A program made the position numbers and the translations under genes. A stretch of 44,225 nucleotides of DNA from Planctomycetota bacterium. GTDB taxonomy: Bacteria > Planctomycetota > Planctomycetia > Pirellulales > Thermoguttaceae. Location of the stretch: positions 1 to 44,225 of the forward strand of contig JAKPGL010000141.1 in the NCBI GenBank assembly GCA_029550925.1. The letters are read 5' to 3'. This document shows positions 19,078-28,078 of the stretch, one piece after another; the first letter of the stretch is position 1, and every line of letters starts with the position of its first letter. Under the pieces are notes generated by a model that was not told the origin of the DNA, did not search any database, and saw only the letters and a program-made list of their open reading frames with translations.

Positions 19078-19341
19078 TTATTTAGGCTCCACCCATTCGA
19101 GGATCGAAACCACTGCGTTGGAGCGGGCGTTGTGATTGACGATCCTCAGAAGGAGTTGGCCCGGGTTGGTCAGGGGTGGGCCGACCGGCGTTTCGATCCA
19201 TTTGCCTTCCTCAAAGTTTTTGACTAGGCCAATCGACAGCTCCCCAAAAAGACCTCTTGGTCCCTGCCGTCCAGTCAAGACCAATTGCCTACCCGCCGAG
19301 CACAATGTCAGGAAATTGCTTGGGGGCGCTTGACAAGCCAA
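19078..19341 (-). CDS. Possible small protein with beta-rich C-terminus, TTG start
   Basis: 87 residues from a TTG at 19341. GGGAGGAT lies directly before it, but the spacing (about 2 bases) is shorter than usual. The C-terminal half (KWIETPVGPPLTNPGQLLLRIVNHNARSNAVVSILEWVE) reads like strands of a beta sandwich and not like random translation. Upstream in frame a stop occurs 24 bases before the TTG. I do not recognise it; it could be a short gene or the remnant 3' end of a larger one. Confidence 0.4.
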   Translation of the reverse strand: MACQAPPSNFLTLCSAGRQLVLTGRQGPRGLFGELSIGLVKNFEEGKWIETPVGPPLTNPGQLLLRIVNHNARSNAVVSILEWVEPK

Positions 19342-19457
19342 ATCCTCCCATCTGGAATGACGTTAGTTGTCCCGTTGCCGTGGGGTTCCTGCGGGCATCG
19401 CAAGACTAAGAACCCCGTAAACAGTCGCGGCGTCTTTTTGGCGAAAGGAATTTTCTC

Positions 19458-20828
19458 ATGATTTCAGGGCGTAAACGACTGGGGCGTAGAGTGACTCGGC
19501 GGGAATTCTTGCGGCGATCGGCGAGCGTGGTCGGGCTTGCGGGCTTGCCTACGCTGATTCCTGCTTCCGCGCTGGGGTTGGCGGACAAACCGGCTCCATC
19601 CGATCGGATAGTGCTGGCCTGTATCGGCATGGGCATTCAGGGCATGGGCAATATGCGCACTTTCCGCGGCAATCAGGACGTACAGGTCGTCGCCGTCTGC
19701 GATGTCCATCAGACGCAGCGCCAGCGGGCTAAGCAGGCCGTCGATGAATTTTATGACAATAAAGACTGCGCCGCCTACAACGATTTCCGCGAGCTGCTGG
19801 GACGAAAGGACATCGATGCGGTTCAGATTACCACTCCCGACCATTGGCATCCGATCATTGCGGTCGAGGCGGCCCGCCGCGGCAAACACATGTATTGTGA
19901 AAAGCCGATCGGCTGGAGTTTCCGTGCGGCCCAGGTGGTCCGAAAAGTCGTCAAAGAAACCGGTGTGGTGTTCCAGTTTGGCACCCAGCAGCGGTCCGAT
20001 CGGAAGTTTCGGTTTGCCTGCGAGCTGGTCCGTAGCGGGAAGATCGGCCAGTTGAAGACGATTCTGGTCGGTGTGCCGCCCAGTTGGACTTGTCCCAAGC
20101 AGCCGACTGAGCCGGTGCCGAAGGAGCTGGACTACCAGATGTGGCTTGGCCCGGCCCCGGAAGCCCCCTACTGTTATCAACGGTGCCGACCCTGGACGGA
20201 AAAGGAAGGCTATAGCGTCTGGTACAGCATCCTGGACTACTGTATGGGGATGATCGGCAATTGGGGTGTGCATCATCTGGACATTGCCCAGTGGGGCAAC
20301 GGCACCGAACTGAGCGCCCCCGTGGAAGTCCAGGGAAAAGGTGTTTTCCCTAAGGACATGTTGACCAATGCGGCCACCAGTTGGCAGGTGGAAAACCGGT
20401 ATGCCAACGGGGTGGTGCTGGTCCACATGGACGATCATACGGCCAAAAAGCACCCGCAGCAGGTGGCCGGGCATGGACATGGTGTTTTGTTCATCGGCAC
20501 GGAGGGCTGGATCCACGTCGATCGACAGAAATTGGAAGCCGAGCCGAAGTCGCTCCTGAAGCTAAAGCTCGGCCCCAATGATGTGCACCTCCAGGAGAGC
20601 AACAACCATCACGGCAACTTCATCGACGCAGTGAAGGGACTAACGAAGCCGGTCGCTCCGATCGACGTGGCGGTGCGTGTGGACGCCCTCTGCTGGTTGC
20701 AGCAGATTGCCATTTTGCTGGAGCGGCCTCTGCGGTACGATCCGACCGCTGAGGCGTTTGTCAACGATGAGGAGGCCAACCGCCTGCTGGACCGGCCCAT
20801 GCGCGCGCCGTGGAAATTAGAGGCCTAA
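19458..20828 (+). CDS. TAT-exported Gfo/Idh/MocA family oxidoreductase
   Basis: 456 residues. A twin-arginine signal peptide is clear: RRVTRREFLRRSASVVGLAGLPTLIPASA. The Rossmann domain (IVLACIGMGIQGMGNM, binding NAD(P)) carries the family markers TTPDHWHPIIAVEAARRGKHMYCEKPIG with the conserved Lys. The C-terminal alpha/beta substrate domain follows. TAT export of the folded, cofactor-loaded protein is typical of the large planctomycete branch of this family. The ATG at 19458 has AAAGGA upstream. The ceramidase-like gene starts 86 bp downstream on the same strand, so the two may form an operon. The substrate is probably a sugar or cyclitol, by family only. Confidence 0.92.
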   Translation: MISGRKRLGRRVTRREFLRRSASVVGLAGLPTLIPASALGLADKPAPSDRIVLACIGMGIQGMGNMRTFRGNQDVQVVAVCDVHQTQRQRAKQAVDEFYDNKDCAAYNDFRELLGRKDIDAVQITTPDHWHPIIAVEAARRGKHMYCEKPIGWSFRAAQVVRKVVKETGVVFQFGTQQRSDRKFRFACELVRSGKIGQLKTILVGVPPSWTCPKQPTEPVPKELDYQMWLGPAPEAPYCYQRCRPWTEKEGYSVWYSILDYCMGMIGNWGVHHLDIAQWGNGTELSAPVEVQGKGVFPKDMLTNAATSWQVENRYANGVVLVHMDDHTAKKHPQQVAGHGHGVLFIGTEGWIHVDRQKLEAEPKSLLKLKLGPNDVHLQESNNHHGNFIDAVKGLTKPVAPIDVAVRVDALCWLQQIAILLERPLRYDPTAEAFVNDEEANRLLDRPMRAPWKLEA

Positions 20829-20914
20829 GGTTCGGCGTTCCTTCGGTTGAACAAATAGTCGCAGGCCGTTTTTTTCTTTTTCTCTTGAACCCCCTGCTTG
20901 AAGGAGCACTTCCC

Positions 20915-22372
20915 ATGAAAGTTTTCGGCTGCGTTGTTCGAGCGGGTTTGGCGATTGCGGTAAGTGCGGCGTTTTGGGCGGCCGGTCTGACGGCGGCTTG
21001 TGGGGGCGAACTTTGGGTCGGATCGGCTACGGTCGATATCACCCCCGATAAACCCGTCGCCTTGCAGGGCCAGTTTCATCTGCGGATTTGCAAGGGTGTG
21101 GATAATCCCCTACGGGCCGTCGCCGTCGCCCTGGAAACCCGGCAGGCCGACCATGCCGAAGACCAGGCCATTTTCATCTCCTGCGACCTGACCGGCATTA
21201 CCGAGGAGTTGCAACAGAAGTTGCGGGATCGGCTTCGGCAGGAGTTGGCCGATTTTGATGGGCGGAAGCTCGTGCTTACAGCCACCCATACCCATACCGC
21301 CCCGGTGCTCAATTCTTCCTGGTATGAGATTCCCAAACAGGGCGTCATGCAGCCGGCGGAGTATCTGGATTTTCTGGTGGATCGGCTGGTGCAGTTGGCC
21401 AGCCAGGCCTGGAAAGGCCGAAAGCCAGGCGGCGTTAGTTGGGGGCTGGGGTATGCGGTGGTAGGGCACAATCGGCGGGCCGTCTATGCGGACGGCTCGG
21501 CCATCATGTACGGCCCAACCAACCGGCCCGACTTCCAAAACTTCGAAAGCGGCGAAGACCACGGCGTGGAAATGCTCTTTTTCTGGGATGGGCAAAAACA
21601 GCCTATTGCCGTGGCCATTAACGTCGTTTGCCCGTCGCAGGAACTCGAAAGCCGCACAACGATCAACGCCGACTTTTGGCATGATGTGCGGGAGCAATTG
21701 GGGGCCAAATATCCGGGGCTTTGTGTGTTGGCTTGGCCTGGGGCCGCTGGCGACCAATCGCCGCATCTCATGTACCGAAAGGCGGCAGAGGAGCGGATGC
21801 AGAGGCTTCGCAAACTTTCGTCCACCCAGGAGATCGCCCGCCGGATTGCCCGAGAGGTGGAAGACGTTTTGGAACTTACCCGGCAGGATATCCATACTGA
21901 TGTACCGCTCGTGCATCGTGTGGAGGACCTGGAGCTGCCCAAGCGGAAGGTTACGCCGGAGGAAGCCGCCGCCGCCCAGGCCGAGGTAGATGCCCTCCTG
22001 AAGAAAGCCTCGCCCGGCCCGGCTGATCACGCCCGCCGGGTCTGGCACCAAAAAGTGATCGATCGGTTCCAAATCCAGGAAAAAGAGCCGAACCTGACCA
22101 TCGAGCTCCACGTAATTCGGCTTGGCGAGGTGGCCATTGTTACCAACCCGTTTGAGCTGTTTCTGGACTATGGCCTGCGTATGAAAGGCCGGAGCAAGGC
22201 GCTGCAGACCTTTGTGGTCCAGTTGACGGCCGGTTCGGCCGGGTATCTGCCCACGAAAAAGGCGGTGGCCGGCGGCGGCTATAGTGCGGTGGTTCAGAGC
22301 AGCCGGGTCGGTCCCGAAGGCGGCCAAAAACTGGTCGATCGCTCCGTTGAACTGATCAACAGCCTGTGGTAA
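20915..22372 (+). CDS. Secreted neutral/alkaline ceramidase-like protein
   Basis: 485 residues with a Sec signal peptide (about 1-30, ending TAACGG). The mature N-terminus ELWVGSATVDITPDKPVALQGQ is the start of the neutral/alkaline non-lysosomal ceramidase N-terminal domain. The ATHTHTAP histidine cluster and AWPGAAGDQSPH are present; the latter resembles the GDxSP segment holding the nucleophilic serine of true ceramidases. Planctomycetes have many such proteins and the real substrates are unknown. The ATG at 20915 follows AAGGAG; upstream in-frame starts overlap the previous gene. A shorter, more diverged relative lies at 42516. Confidence 0.85.
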   Translation: MKVFGCVVRAGLAIAVSAAFWAAGLTAACGGELWVGSATVDITPDKPVALQGQFHLRICKGVDNPLRAVAVALETRQADHAEDQAIFISCDLTGITEELQQKLRDRLRQELADFDGRKLVLTATHTHTAPVLNSSWYEIPKQGVMQPAEYLDFLVDRLVQLASQAWKGRKPGGVSWGLGYAVVGHNRRAVYADGSAIMYGPTNRPDFQNFESGEDHGVEMLFFWDGQKQPIAVAINVVCPSQELESRTTINADFWHDVREQLGAKYPGLCVLAWPGAAGDQSPHLMYRKAAEERMQRLRKLSSTQEIARRIAREVEDVLELTRQDIHTDVPLVHRVEDLELPKRKVTPEEAAAAQAEVDALLKKASPGPADHARRVWHQKVIDRFQIQEKEPNLTIELHVIRLGEVAIVTNPFELFLDYGLRMKGRSKALQTFVVQLTAGSAGYLPTKKAVAGGGYSAVVQSSRVGPEGGQKLVDRSVELINSLW

Positions 22373-22523
22373 GAGCGGGGCCATCCATTGGACCGATGCA
22401 ACACCCACGGAAGAGTTCCTGGTGGAACCGCGGGCCGATGGGGAAGAAGACCTCTGAATCTGGATGGAATCGAACTCATGCTCGGCGCCTAAAAAACTTC
22501 CGATCCTGCTGATTTAGAAGCTT

Positions 22524-22598
22524 TAACAAAACGGCCTTGCCTACTCACTTCCTCCCGCGGGGAGAATAGATTGCATCTTTTGGGGCTTCGTTTTGTTA
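22524..22598. repeat. Inverted repeat, TAACAAAACG arms
   Basis: TAACAAAACG (22524-22533) pairs perfectly with CGTTTTGTTA (22589-22598). The 55-bp interior has its own small hairpin, CTCCCGCGGGGAG. It begins about 150 bp after the ceramidase-like gene and could be a termination structure or a small insertion. The rest of the gap up to 23041 holds an operator, a promoter-like site and hairpin array 1. Confidence 0.4.
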
Positions 22599-22688
22599 GA
22601 GCCTCTTAGACATTCTACCCAAGTCCTCCTCATCTCACCGGATGAGTGCTCACTGATTGGCTAGGCTGGAAAAAGTCGCAAAAGGCGA

Positions 22689-22724
22689 GCGCAAAACAGT
22701 ACAAAAATAGCGCAAAACGGTACG
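22689..22724 (+). promoter_or_regulatory. Operator a: GCGCAAAAC direct repeat, 21-bp period
   Basis: GCGCAAAAC at 22689-22697 and again at 22710-22718, with matching flanks (AGTAC and GGTAC). The same arrangement occurs at 33409 and, on the other strand, at 37875-37906. Two direct half-sites exactly two helical turns apart is the usual layout for AraC/XylR-type activators. A -10-like TATACT follows 78 bp from the first half-site. Confidence 0.6.
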
Positions 22725-22766
22725 TACCGACCCTCTGCGGCTGTCCGATTTGCCTGTCGGGGTGGT

Positions 22767-22772
22767 TATACT
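22767..22772 (+). promoter_or_regulatory. Candidate -10 for the glycosidase operon
   Basis: TATACT, 5 of 6 to the sigma-70 consensus, with no recognisable -35. A weak -35 with an upstream direct-repeat operator fits an activator-dependent promoter. The resulting leader (about 265 nt) would include hairpin array 1. Confidence 0.4.
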
Positions 22773-22825
22773 AAAAAAAGTAGCTGCCCAAGGCCTCCGC
22801 GGAGCGGAAAATCGCCTTGCCGACG

Positions 22826-23013
22826 GGTAACGCCGTCTGTTAGCCGGCGACCGTACCATCCGCTGTCCAGAGGGCGGTTGATTCAGCCAGGACAGGCTGT
22901 TACGTAACGTCCGCTGTCTAGCGGGCGAATTCCTCAGCCTGGACAGGCTAAGTTACGTTATGGGCTCAGCCTGGACAGGCTAAGCTACGTAACGTCGGTT
23001 GTTAGCCGGCGAT
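22826..23013 (+). repeat. Hairpin array 1
   Basis: About seven short hairpins in a row, separated by TACGTAAC-type linkers. Examples are AGCCTGGACAGGCT (5-bp stem, four-base loop), and CGCCGTCTGTTAGCCGGCG. All share a core of the form GCT-GTNN-AGC or its complement. The array lies just before the glycosidase gene start. The orientation is the same as in array 3 and opposite to arrays 2 and 4. Confidence 0.7.
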
Positions 23014-23041
23014 CAGTCCAACAGTGTTGGAGCACCATCTC

Positions 23042-26000
23042 ATGAAGAACTTTTGGCGGTTTGTTTGGGTCTTTGGGATCGCAGTGGGAGGGGCGGCGGG
23101 ACTCCGGGGTGTCGCTGCGGCGGAAGGGGTGCAGCCGGTACCAGCGGATTGGACTCCGACGGACATGCGCCCGGTGTTTCCGGTCGAGGCGACGGCTTCG
23201 TCCACCTTCTTGGGAGCAGGCGGTCCTTATGCGCCCGAGCTGGCCATTGACGGCGACCGGCGCACCAAATGGGTGGCCGAGAAACAACCTACTGCCCAGT
23301 CGCCCCAATGGATCGTCTTGGAGCTTGCAGGGGAGCAGGAGGTGGTGGGATTGGCCCTTTTTGGCGAGCGGACCGACAACGATGGGGTGCTGGATGCTCA
23401 GGTGCAGTCGGCCGGCCCGGGACAGGATGGGTTCACCACCGTCGCCGAGGTCAAGGACGCCCAAACCGCCTTCTGGCTAGTGCGGTTTGCGCCGGTGAAG
23501 ACGAGCAAGGTGCGGCTTTTGATCACTCGATCCGGCGGACCCAGCACGCATACGGATATCTATGAGATTGTTCTCTTGGGTCGGCCTCTGTCGCCGGAGC
23601 AGCTCAAGGCCGAGGTTGCCGCCCATCTCCGCACTGGCGAGGAACAGATGAAAACTGTTCAGGAGGCCATCGGCAAATGGCCCACCGATCAACTCGCCGC
23701 GATCCCATCGGTGGTGCAACGGGCCAACGCCCTAGCCGAGCAGTGGAAGACACTGGCCGCCCGGTTTGCCCAGTGGGACCGCCTGGACGCAGACGCCCAG
23801 AGGGAACTGGCCGAGACGGCCCAGCGATCAGCCATATATTGGAAGAGGTATGGTCCCCGTCTCCAGGAGGCGGCGGCGATCTGGTCGGGCAGGCTGGCGG
23901 AGATGCAATCCCTGCGGCGGTCGGCCCAGGAAGTCGGCCCGGTCGAAAAGGCGGCGGCTGCCCGTACCGAAAAAGGTATTCGACTTCTCAACCAGCATGT
24001 GTTTGTTCGGTTAAACGAAGCGGACAACCAGTGGGAAGCCGTCTGGTCGGGGCCGGTGGAGGCCGCCCTCCGAGGCGTATGCATGGCGGTCGAGGTGAAC
24101 GGTCAGCCGCTGGCGATCCCTCCAAGCAAGGCGGAAATCGTTCCGGTTACCGACAAATTAGGCGCCGGCGTCTCGGTGCGACAACATTGGGAACAGGGCG
24201 GCCTGGTGGTCGAACGAGAGATCAAACTCTATGACGGCAAACCAGCGGTTGTGCTTACGGGCCGGATCATCAATCGCACTGATCGCGAGGCGGCGATTGG
24301 CCACGTGCGGTTGGTGGATATGGAGGACGGCCAGAACGCCTGGTGGTATGCGGGCGATCCGGTCCAGGCGCCAGGGGCGGTCTATGTAGCCGGTATTTCG
24401 GAGCTTTCCAGCCAGCCGATTGTCAAATCGTTCGAATCGGAAGGCCAGCGCCGGCAGTTTGCCGGTACGTGTGTGCTGGCCATGGGGCATGAGGCCCCGG
24501 GCGGGGCGCTGGTGTTGGGATACCTGACCGCGCTGGAGGCGAGGCCGGATGTCTATGCTCGGTTTGAGGCCCCGCGGGCCGGTGCGGCCCTGAGGACGGA
24601 GCAACGTTTTCTGGACCGAAAACTGCCGGCTGGGGCGACGTTCGAACTGGATGCGGTTTATGTGTCGGCGCACCGGGACGTGTATGAAGCCCTGGAACAT
24701 TACGGGGACGCCGTTGCCGCCGCCAGCCGACTGCCGGTACGAAAAGGTCCTACTTCGCTTTGGTGCAGTTGGTACGCCCATCGGATGGCCATGACCGAGG
24801 AGTTGGTCTTGGCCAATGCGGCGGTAGCGGCCAAGCACTTCAAACCCCTTGGGATGGAGATCATCCAACTAGACCACGGTTGGCAACGCGGCGACATTAC
24901 CGGGGATTGGGTCCCGAACGAGCGGTTTCCGCACGGGTTGGCCTGGCTGGCCGACGAGTTGAAAAAACGCTATGGGTTCCAATTGGGCGTATGGATTTCG
25001 CCCACGGATGTGGCCGAGACCAGCCAGACCTTCCGCCAACATCCGGACTGGATGCTCAAAGACGAGCAGGGTCGGCCTCGGATCAATTGGCGATGGTATT
25101 GGAAGCCCAATCCAAATTGCTACGAGCTGGACGCTTCGCATCCGGAGGCGGCGAGGTTCATTCGGGAGACGTTCGCTCGGCTTTCCGGCGAAGGGGTGCG
25201 GTATTACAAGATCGATTTCATTGGGGCCTGTGCGGGCGAACATTTCGTGCAACACGACCCGACGGTTACCCGCGGTTGGGGCGTGCTGCGGCGGGCGATG
25301 GAGGCCGTGCGCGAAGGAGCTGGCCCGGAGGCCTGGATCCGCTACTGTCAGACGCCGCCCCTGTTGTCGGTGGGGTTGGCCAGTAGCGCCTACGGCGGCT
25401 CGGATACGCTGGACGCCGGCCTGGGCGGTCGGATCGACGTATTGCGCACCAACGCCCACAGCCTGGCCGCCGGCTACTGGATCAATGACCGCCTCTACCA
25501 CCGGGAAGTCTGCGATATGAGCGTACGAATGCACGCGCCGGTGGAAGAGGTGCGGATACGACTGGCCATGATGGCCCTAGCGGGCTGTAGCATTTCGTTT
25601 AGCGACGAGTTCCAGTATCTGCCGCCCTCGCGGATTCGTATGATGCAACAGGCCCTACCGCCCGGATCGCCGCCGATGAGGCCGCTCGACCTGCTCCAGC
25701 GAACAATTCCTTCGGTCTGGCATCTTCGTTGCAAGACCGAGGCGGATCAGTGGGACGTGGTGGGACTATTTAACTTTGAGGATCGGCCCGAAGAGCGGAC
25801 CGTGGAGTTGGCCCGACTTGGGCTAAAACCGGACGAACCCGTAATAGCCTTCGAGTTTTGGGAAGAAAAATTGTTAGGCGTGATGCGAGATCGGCTTACC
25901 CTCTCCATGCCGCCGCAAAGCAGCCGGATTGTCTTCTTACGCCCCTTGGCGGGCCGACCGCAATTTGTGGGTACAAATATGCATCTATTGGGCGGCTGGC

Positions 26001-26290
26001 ATGAACTTCAAAAGCTCCATTGGGACGGGCAGAAAAGGGTGCTCTCTGGCCGATACCATCGGGCGCCGGGCTTGGAAGGCAAAACTTTTTTCTACGTCCC
26101 GCCGGACTACCAGCCGCATTTCGATTTCCCCTTGAACCCCAGCTCCGCCCGGCTGACCAATGTGGGCGGCGGCCTGTGGATGCAAGAGGTCCAGTTCCAA
26201 CAGGCCGATGTCGAATGGTCCATCCCGTTCGACGGTCCAGAGGGTAAGCCCGAACCGACCCCAAAACAAGAACCCAACCAAACCCAATAA
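23042..26290 (+). CDS. Secreted GH36/clan GH-D alpha-galactosidase-like glycosidase
   Basis: 1082 residues with a Sec signal peptide (about 1-28). Residues about 45-180 are an F5/8 type C (discoidin) domain with AIDGDRRTKWVAE. A helical stretch follows (about 190-310), then a beta-rich N-terminal supersandwich domain and a TIM barrel. The barrel shows LDHGWQ, WISPTD, YYKIDFI with the likely nucleophile Asp725, and GGRIDVLRTN with the likely acid/base Asp799, as in melibiases. After a C-terminal beta domain there is an extra beta-rich segment (about 970-1075) and a short Pro/Glu tail. The ATG at 23042 has GGAG upstream. It is first in a five-gene operon and probably cuts alpha-linked sugars outside the cytoplasm. 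Exact linkage cannot be read from sequence. Confidence 0.88.
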   Translation: MKNFWRFVWVFGIAVGGAAGLRGVAAAEGVQPVPADWTPTDMRPVFPVEATASSTFLGAGGPYAPELAIDGDRRTKWVAEKQPTAQSPQWIVLELAGEQEVVGLALFGERTDNDGVLDAQVQSAGPGQDGFTTVAEVKDAQTAFWLVRFAPVKTSKVRLLITRSGGPSTHTDIYEIVLLGRPLSPEQLKAEVAAHLRTGEEQMKTVQEAIGKWPTDQLAAIPSVVQRANALAEQWKTLAARFAQWDRLDADAQRELAETAQRSAIYWKRYGPRLQEAAAIWSGRLAEMQSLRRSAQEVGPVEKAAAARTEKGIRLLNQHVFVRLNEADNQWEAVWSGPVEAALRGVCMAVEVNGQPLAIPPSKAEIVPVTDKLGAGVSVRQHWEQGGLVVEREIKLYDGKPAVVLTGRIINRTDREAAIGHVRLVDMEDGQNAWWYAGDPVQAPGAVYVAGISELSSQPIVKSFESEGQRRQFAGTCVLAMGHEAPGGALVLGYLTALEARPDVYARFEAPRAGAALRTEQRFLDRKLPAGATFELDAVYVSAHRDVYEALEHYGDAVAAASRLPVRKGPTSLWCSWYAHRMAMTEELVLANAAVAAKHFKPLGMEIIQLDHGWQRGDITGDWVPNERFPHGLAWLADELKKRYGFQLGVWISPTDVAETSQTFRQHPDWMLKDEQGRPRINWRWYWKPNPNCYELDASHPEAARFIRETFARLSGEGVRYYKIDFIGACAGEHFVQHDPTVTRGWGVLRRAMEAVREGAGPEAWIRYCQTPPLLSVGLASSAYGGSDTLDAGLGGRIDVLRTNAHSLAAGYWINDRLYHREVCDMSVRMHAPVEEVRIRLAMMALAGCSISFSDEFQYLPPSRIRMMQQALPPGSPPMRPLDLLQRTIPSVWHLRCKTEADQWDVVGLFNFEDRPEERTVELARLGLKPDEPVIAFEFWEEKLLGVMRDRLTLSMPPQSSRIVFLRPLAGRPQFVGTNMHLLGGWHELQKLHWDGQKRVLSGRYHRAPGLEGKTFFYVPPDYQPHFDFPLNPSSARLTNVGGGLWMQEVQFQQADVEWSIPFDGPEGKPEPTPKQEPNQTQ

Positions 26291-26362
26291 CCGGCCGAAA
26301 CGCCGTCGCCATTTCCACGGCAGATCGGAGTTTTGCCTGCGCCCTGTGTAGGAAAAACGTCC

Positions 26363-28066
26363 ATGTATAACGCCTTCGATTTTCTGTTTTTTCTGGGGAC
26401 GCTCTTGGGCGTGATGGCAGTGGGGTTCTGGACGGGTCGGCAAGAGAAGAAGTCGGTGAGCGGGTATTTTCGCGGCGGCAACCAACTGCCCTGGTATGCG
26501 ATCGGCTTTTCCATTGTGGCCGCCGGCATTAGCTCCGAGCAGTTCGTCGGCGAAATGGGCTACGCCTACAAGCTGGGGATGCCGGTGGTGAATTGGGAAT
26601 GGTTGGTGTTTCCGGCGTTGTCGGTTCTGCTGTGGATTTTCGTGCCTTTGTATGTACGGCATGGGATCACCACGATGCCGGAGTATCTCCAAAAACGATT
26701 CGGCCCCCACACGCGAACCATCTATGCGTACCTATCGACGGTAAGCTATATCTTCGTCAATTTTGCGTTGGTGTTTTATACGGGCGGGTATGCGTTGGAG
26801 CAGATGTGGGGGCTGGATCGGCTGTGGGCGGTGTGGGGGCTGGCATTGCTGACTGGACTGTACACGGTCTATGGCGGGCTGTCGGCGGTGGCATGGACCA
26901 GTTCGCTTCAGTGTATCTTGTTGCTAGGGGGCGGACTGTACGTATTTTTTTCCGGCATGTGTGCAATCCAGTGGGATTTCCGAGCGATGTTGGGCGAGGG
27001 CCAGCAGGCCCACCTGGCTGTCCCGGCGGACCACCCTGAAGTGCCTTGGCCCGCCTTGATCATCCTGGCCCTTTCGACCAATCCTTGGTACTACGCCGCC
27101 AATCAGTACATCAACCAACGGTGCCTGGCCGCCCGGGATGAATGGCATGCGAAAATGGGGGTACTTTTTGCGGGCGGCTTGCAACTGCTGATTCCATTGG
27201 CGACTTGTTTCCCGGCGATGGCGTACCGGGTGATCCAACCGGCGCTGAGCGACCATAATGCGGCGTATCCCGCCTTGGTGGCGGCGTTTGTGCCGGTTGG
27301 TTTGCGGGGGCTGGTGGCCGCGGCGATTGTGGGCGCCATTATGTCCACTATCTCTGGACTGGTCAATTCGACTTCGACCATCGTTACGTTGGACATTGTC
27401 CGGCGGGGCGTGGGGCGAGATTGGTCCGAGGAGCGATTGGTTCGGGTGGGCCGATGGTCTGGTGCGGCGGCTCTGTTGATCGGCGCCCTGTTTGCGCCGG
27501 TGGTCATGCGATGGGAAAGCCTGTTTCGATACGCCCAGGACATTTGGGCGCCCATGGCTGCTCCGGTGGTGGTCGTCTTTTTGGCCGGCGCGCTATGGGA
27601 AAAGGCCGATCGGCGAGGCGCCAACTGTTGTCTTTGGCTCGCCTTGTTCACCGTACCGTTGACCCTGACCAAGTCCCTGCTGGCGGACAGGGGAATCCAC
27701 TTTTTGCCGGAAAACTTGGAAAATCCCATGGTTTTGGCCGGCGCAGTCAGTTTGGCCTCTTGGGCGCTGATGGCGGTGTTTTCCTTGGTGCGATCCTGGG
27801 CGGCGGCCCTAGCGCTGGCGGCGTTGGGCTGGGGACTGATCGGTCTGATTGCGGTCCAAAGTCCGGCGGCCACGGCCCTGCTGCTGGCGGCGGTGATGGG
27901 CTTGACGGTGGGCTGGCCTCTGGTGCGAAGGAAGGCCCCGGCTGCTGCCCTGTGGGACCGCTCCATGTTGCAAACGCCGGGTCAGCGGCCTTGGTACGGG
28001 AACTTATCGTTTTGGTGGGGCTTGTTTGCCGGCGTTTTGGGCTTTTTGTATTTCCTATTTTGGTAA
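26363..28066 (+). CDS. Sodium:solute symporter (SSS family)
   Basis: 567 residues with about 14 hydrophobic segments. The N-terminus NAFDFLFFLGTLLGVMAVGFWTGR and the cytoplasmic loop with SVSGYFRGGNQLPWYAIGFSIVAAGISSEQFVG are the opening of the SSS/SGLT family, which couples Na+ influx to uptake of sugars, amino acids or vitamins. Sequence identity by eye is closest to the sugar-type branch (GYAYKLGMPVVNWEW). The ATG at 26363 follows AGGAAA. It lies 72 bp after the glycosidase gene and 12 bp before the MttB-like gene, so it probably imports a product of the glycosidase or the substrate of the next enzymes. Confidence 0.92.
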   Translation: MYNAFDFLFFLGTLLGVMAVGFWTGRQEKKSVSGYFRGGNQLPWYAIGFSIVAAGISSEQFVGEMGYAYKLGMPVVNWEWLVFPALSVLLWIFVPLYVRHGITTMPEYLQKRFGPHTRTIYAYLSTVSYIFVNFALVFYTGGYALEQMWGLDRLWAVWGLALLTGLYTVYGGLSAVAWTSSLQCILLLGGGLYVFFSGMCAIQWDFRAMLGEGQQAHLAVPADHPEVPWPALIILALSTNPWYYAANQYINQRCLAARDEWHAKMGVLFAGGLQLLIPLATCFPAMAYRVIQPALSDHNAAYPALVAAFVPVGLRGLVAAAIVGAIMSTISGLVNSTSTIVTLDIVRRGVGRDWSEERLVRVGRWSGAAALLIGALFAPVVMRWESLFRYAQDIWAPMAAPVVVVFLAGALWEKADRRGANCCLWLALFTVPLTLTKSLLADRGIHFLPENLENPMVLAGAVSLASWALMAVFSLVRSWAAALALAALGWGLIGLIAVQSPAATALLLAAVMGLTVGWPLVRRKAPAAALWDRSMLQTPGQRPWYGNLSFWWGLFAGVLGFLYFLFW

Positions 28067-28078
28067 ACGGGCGTGAAT

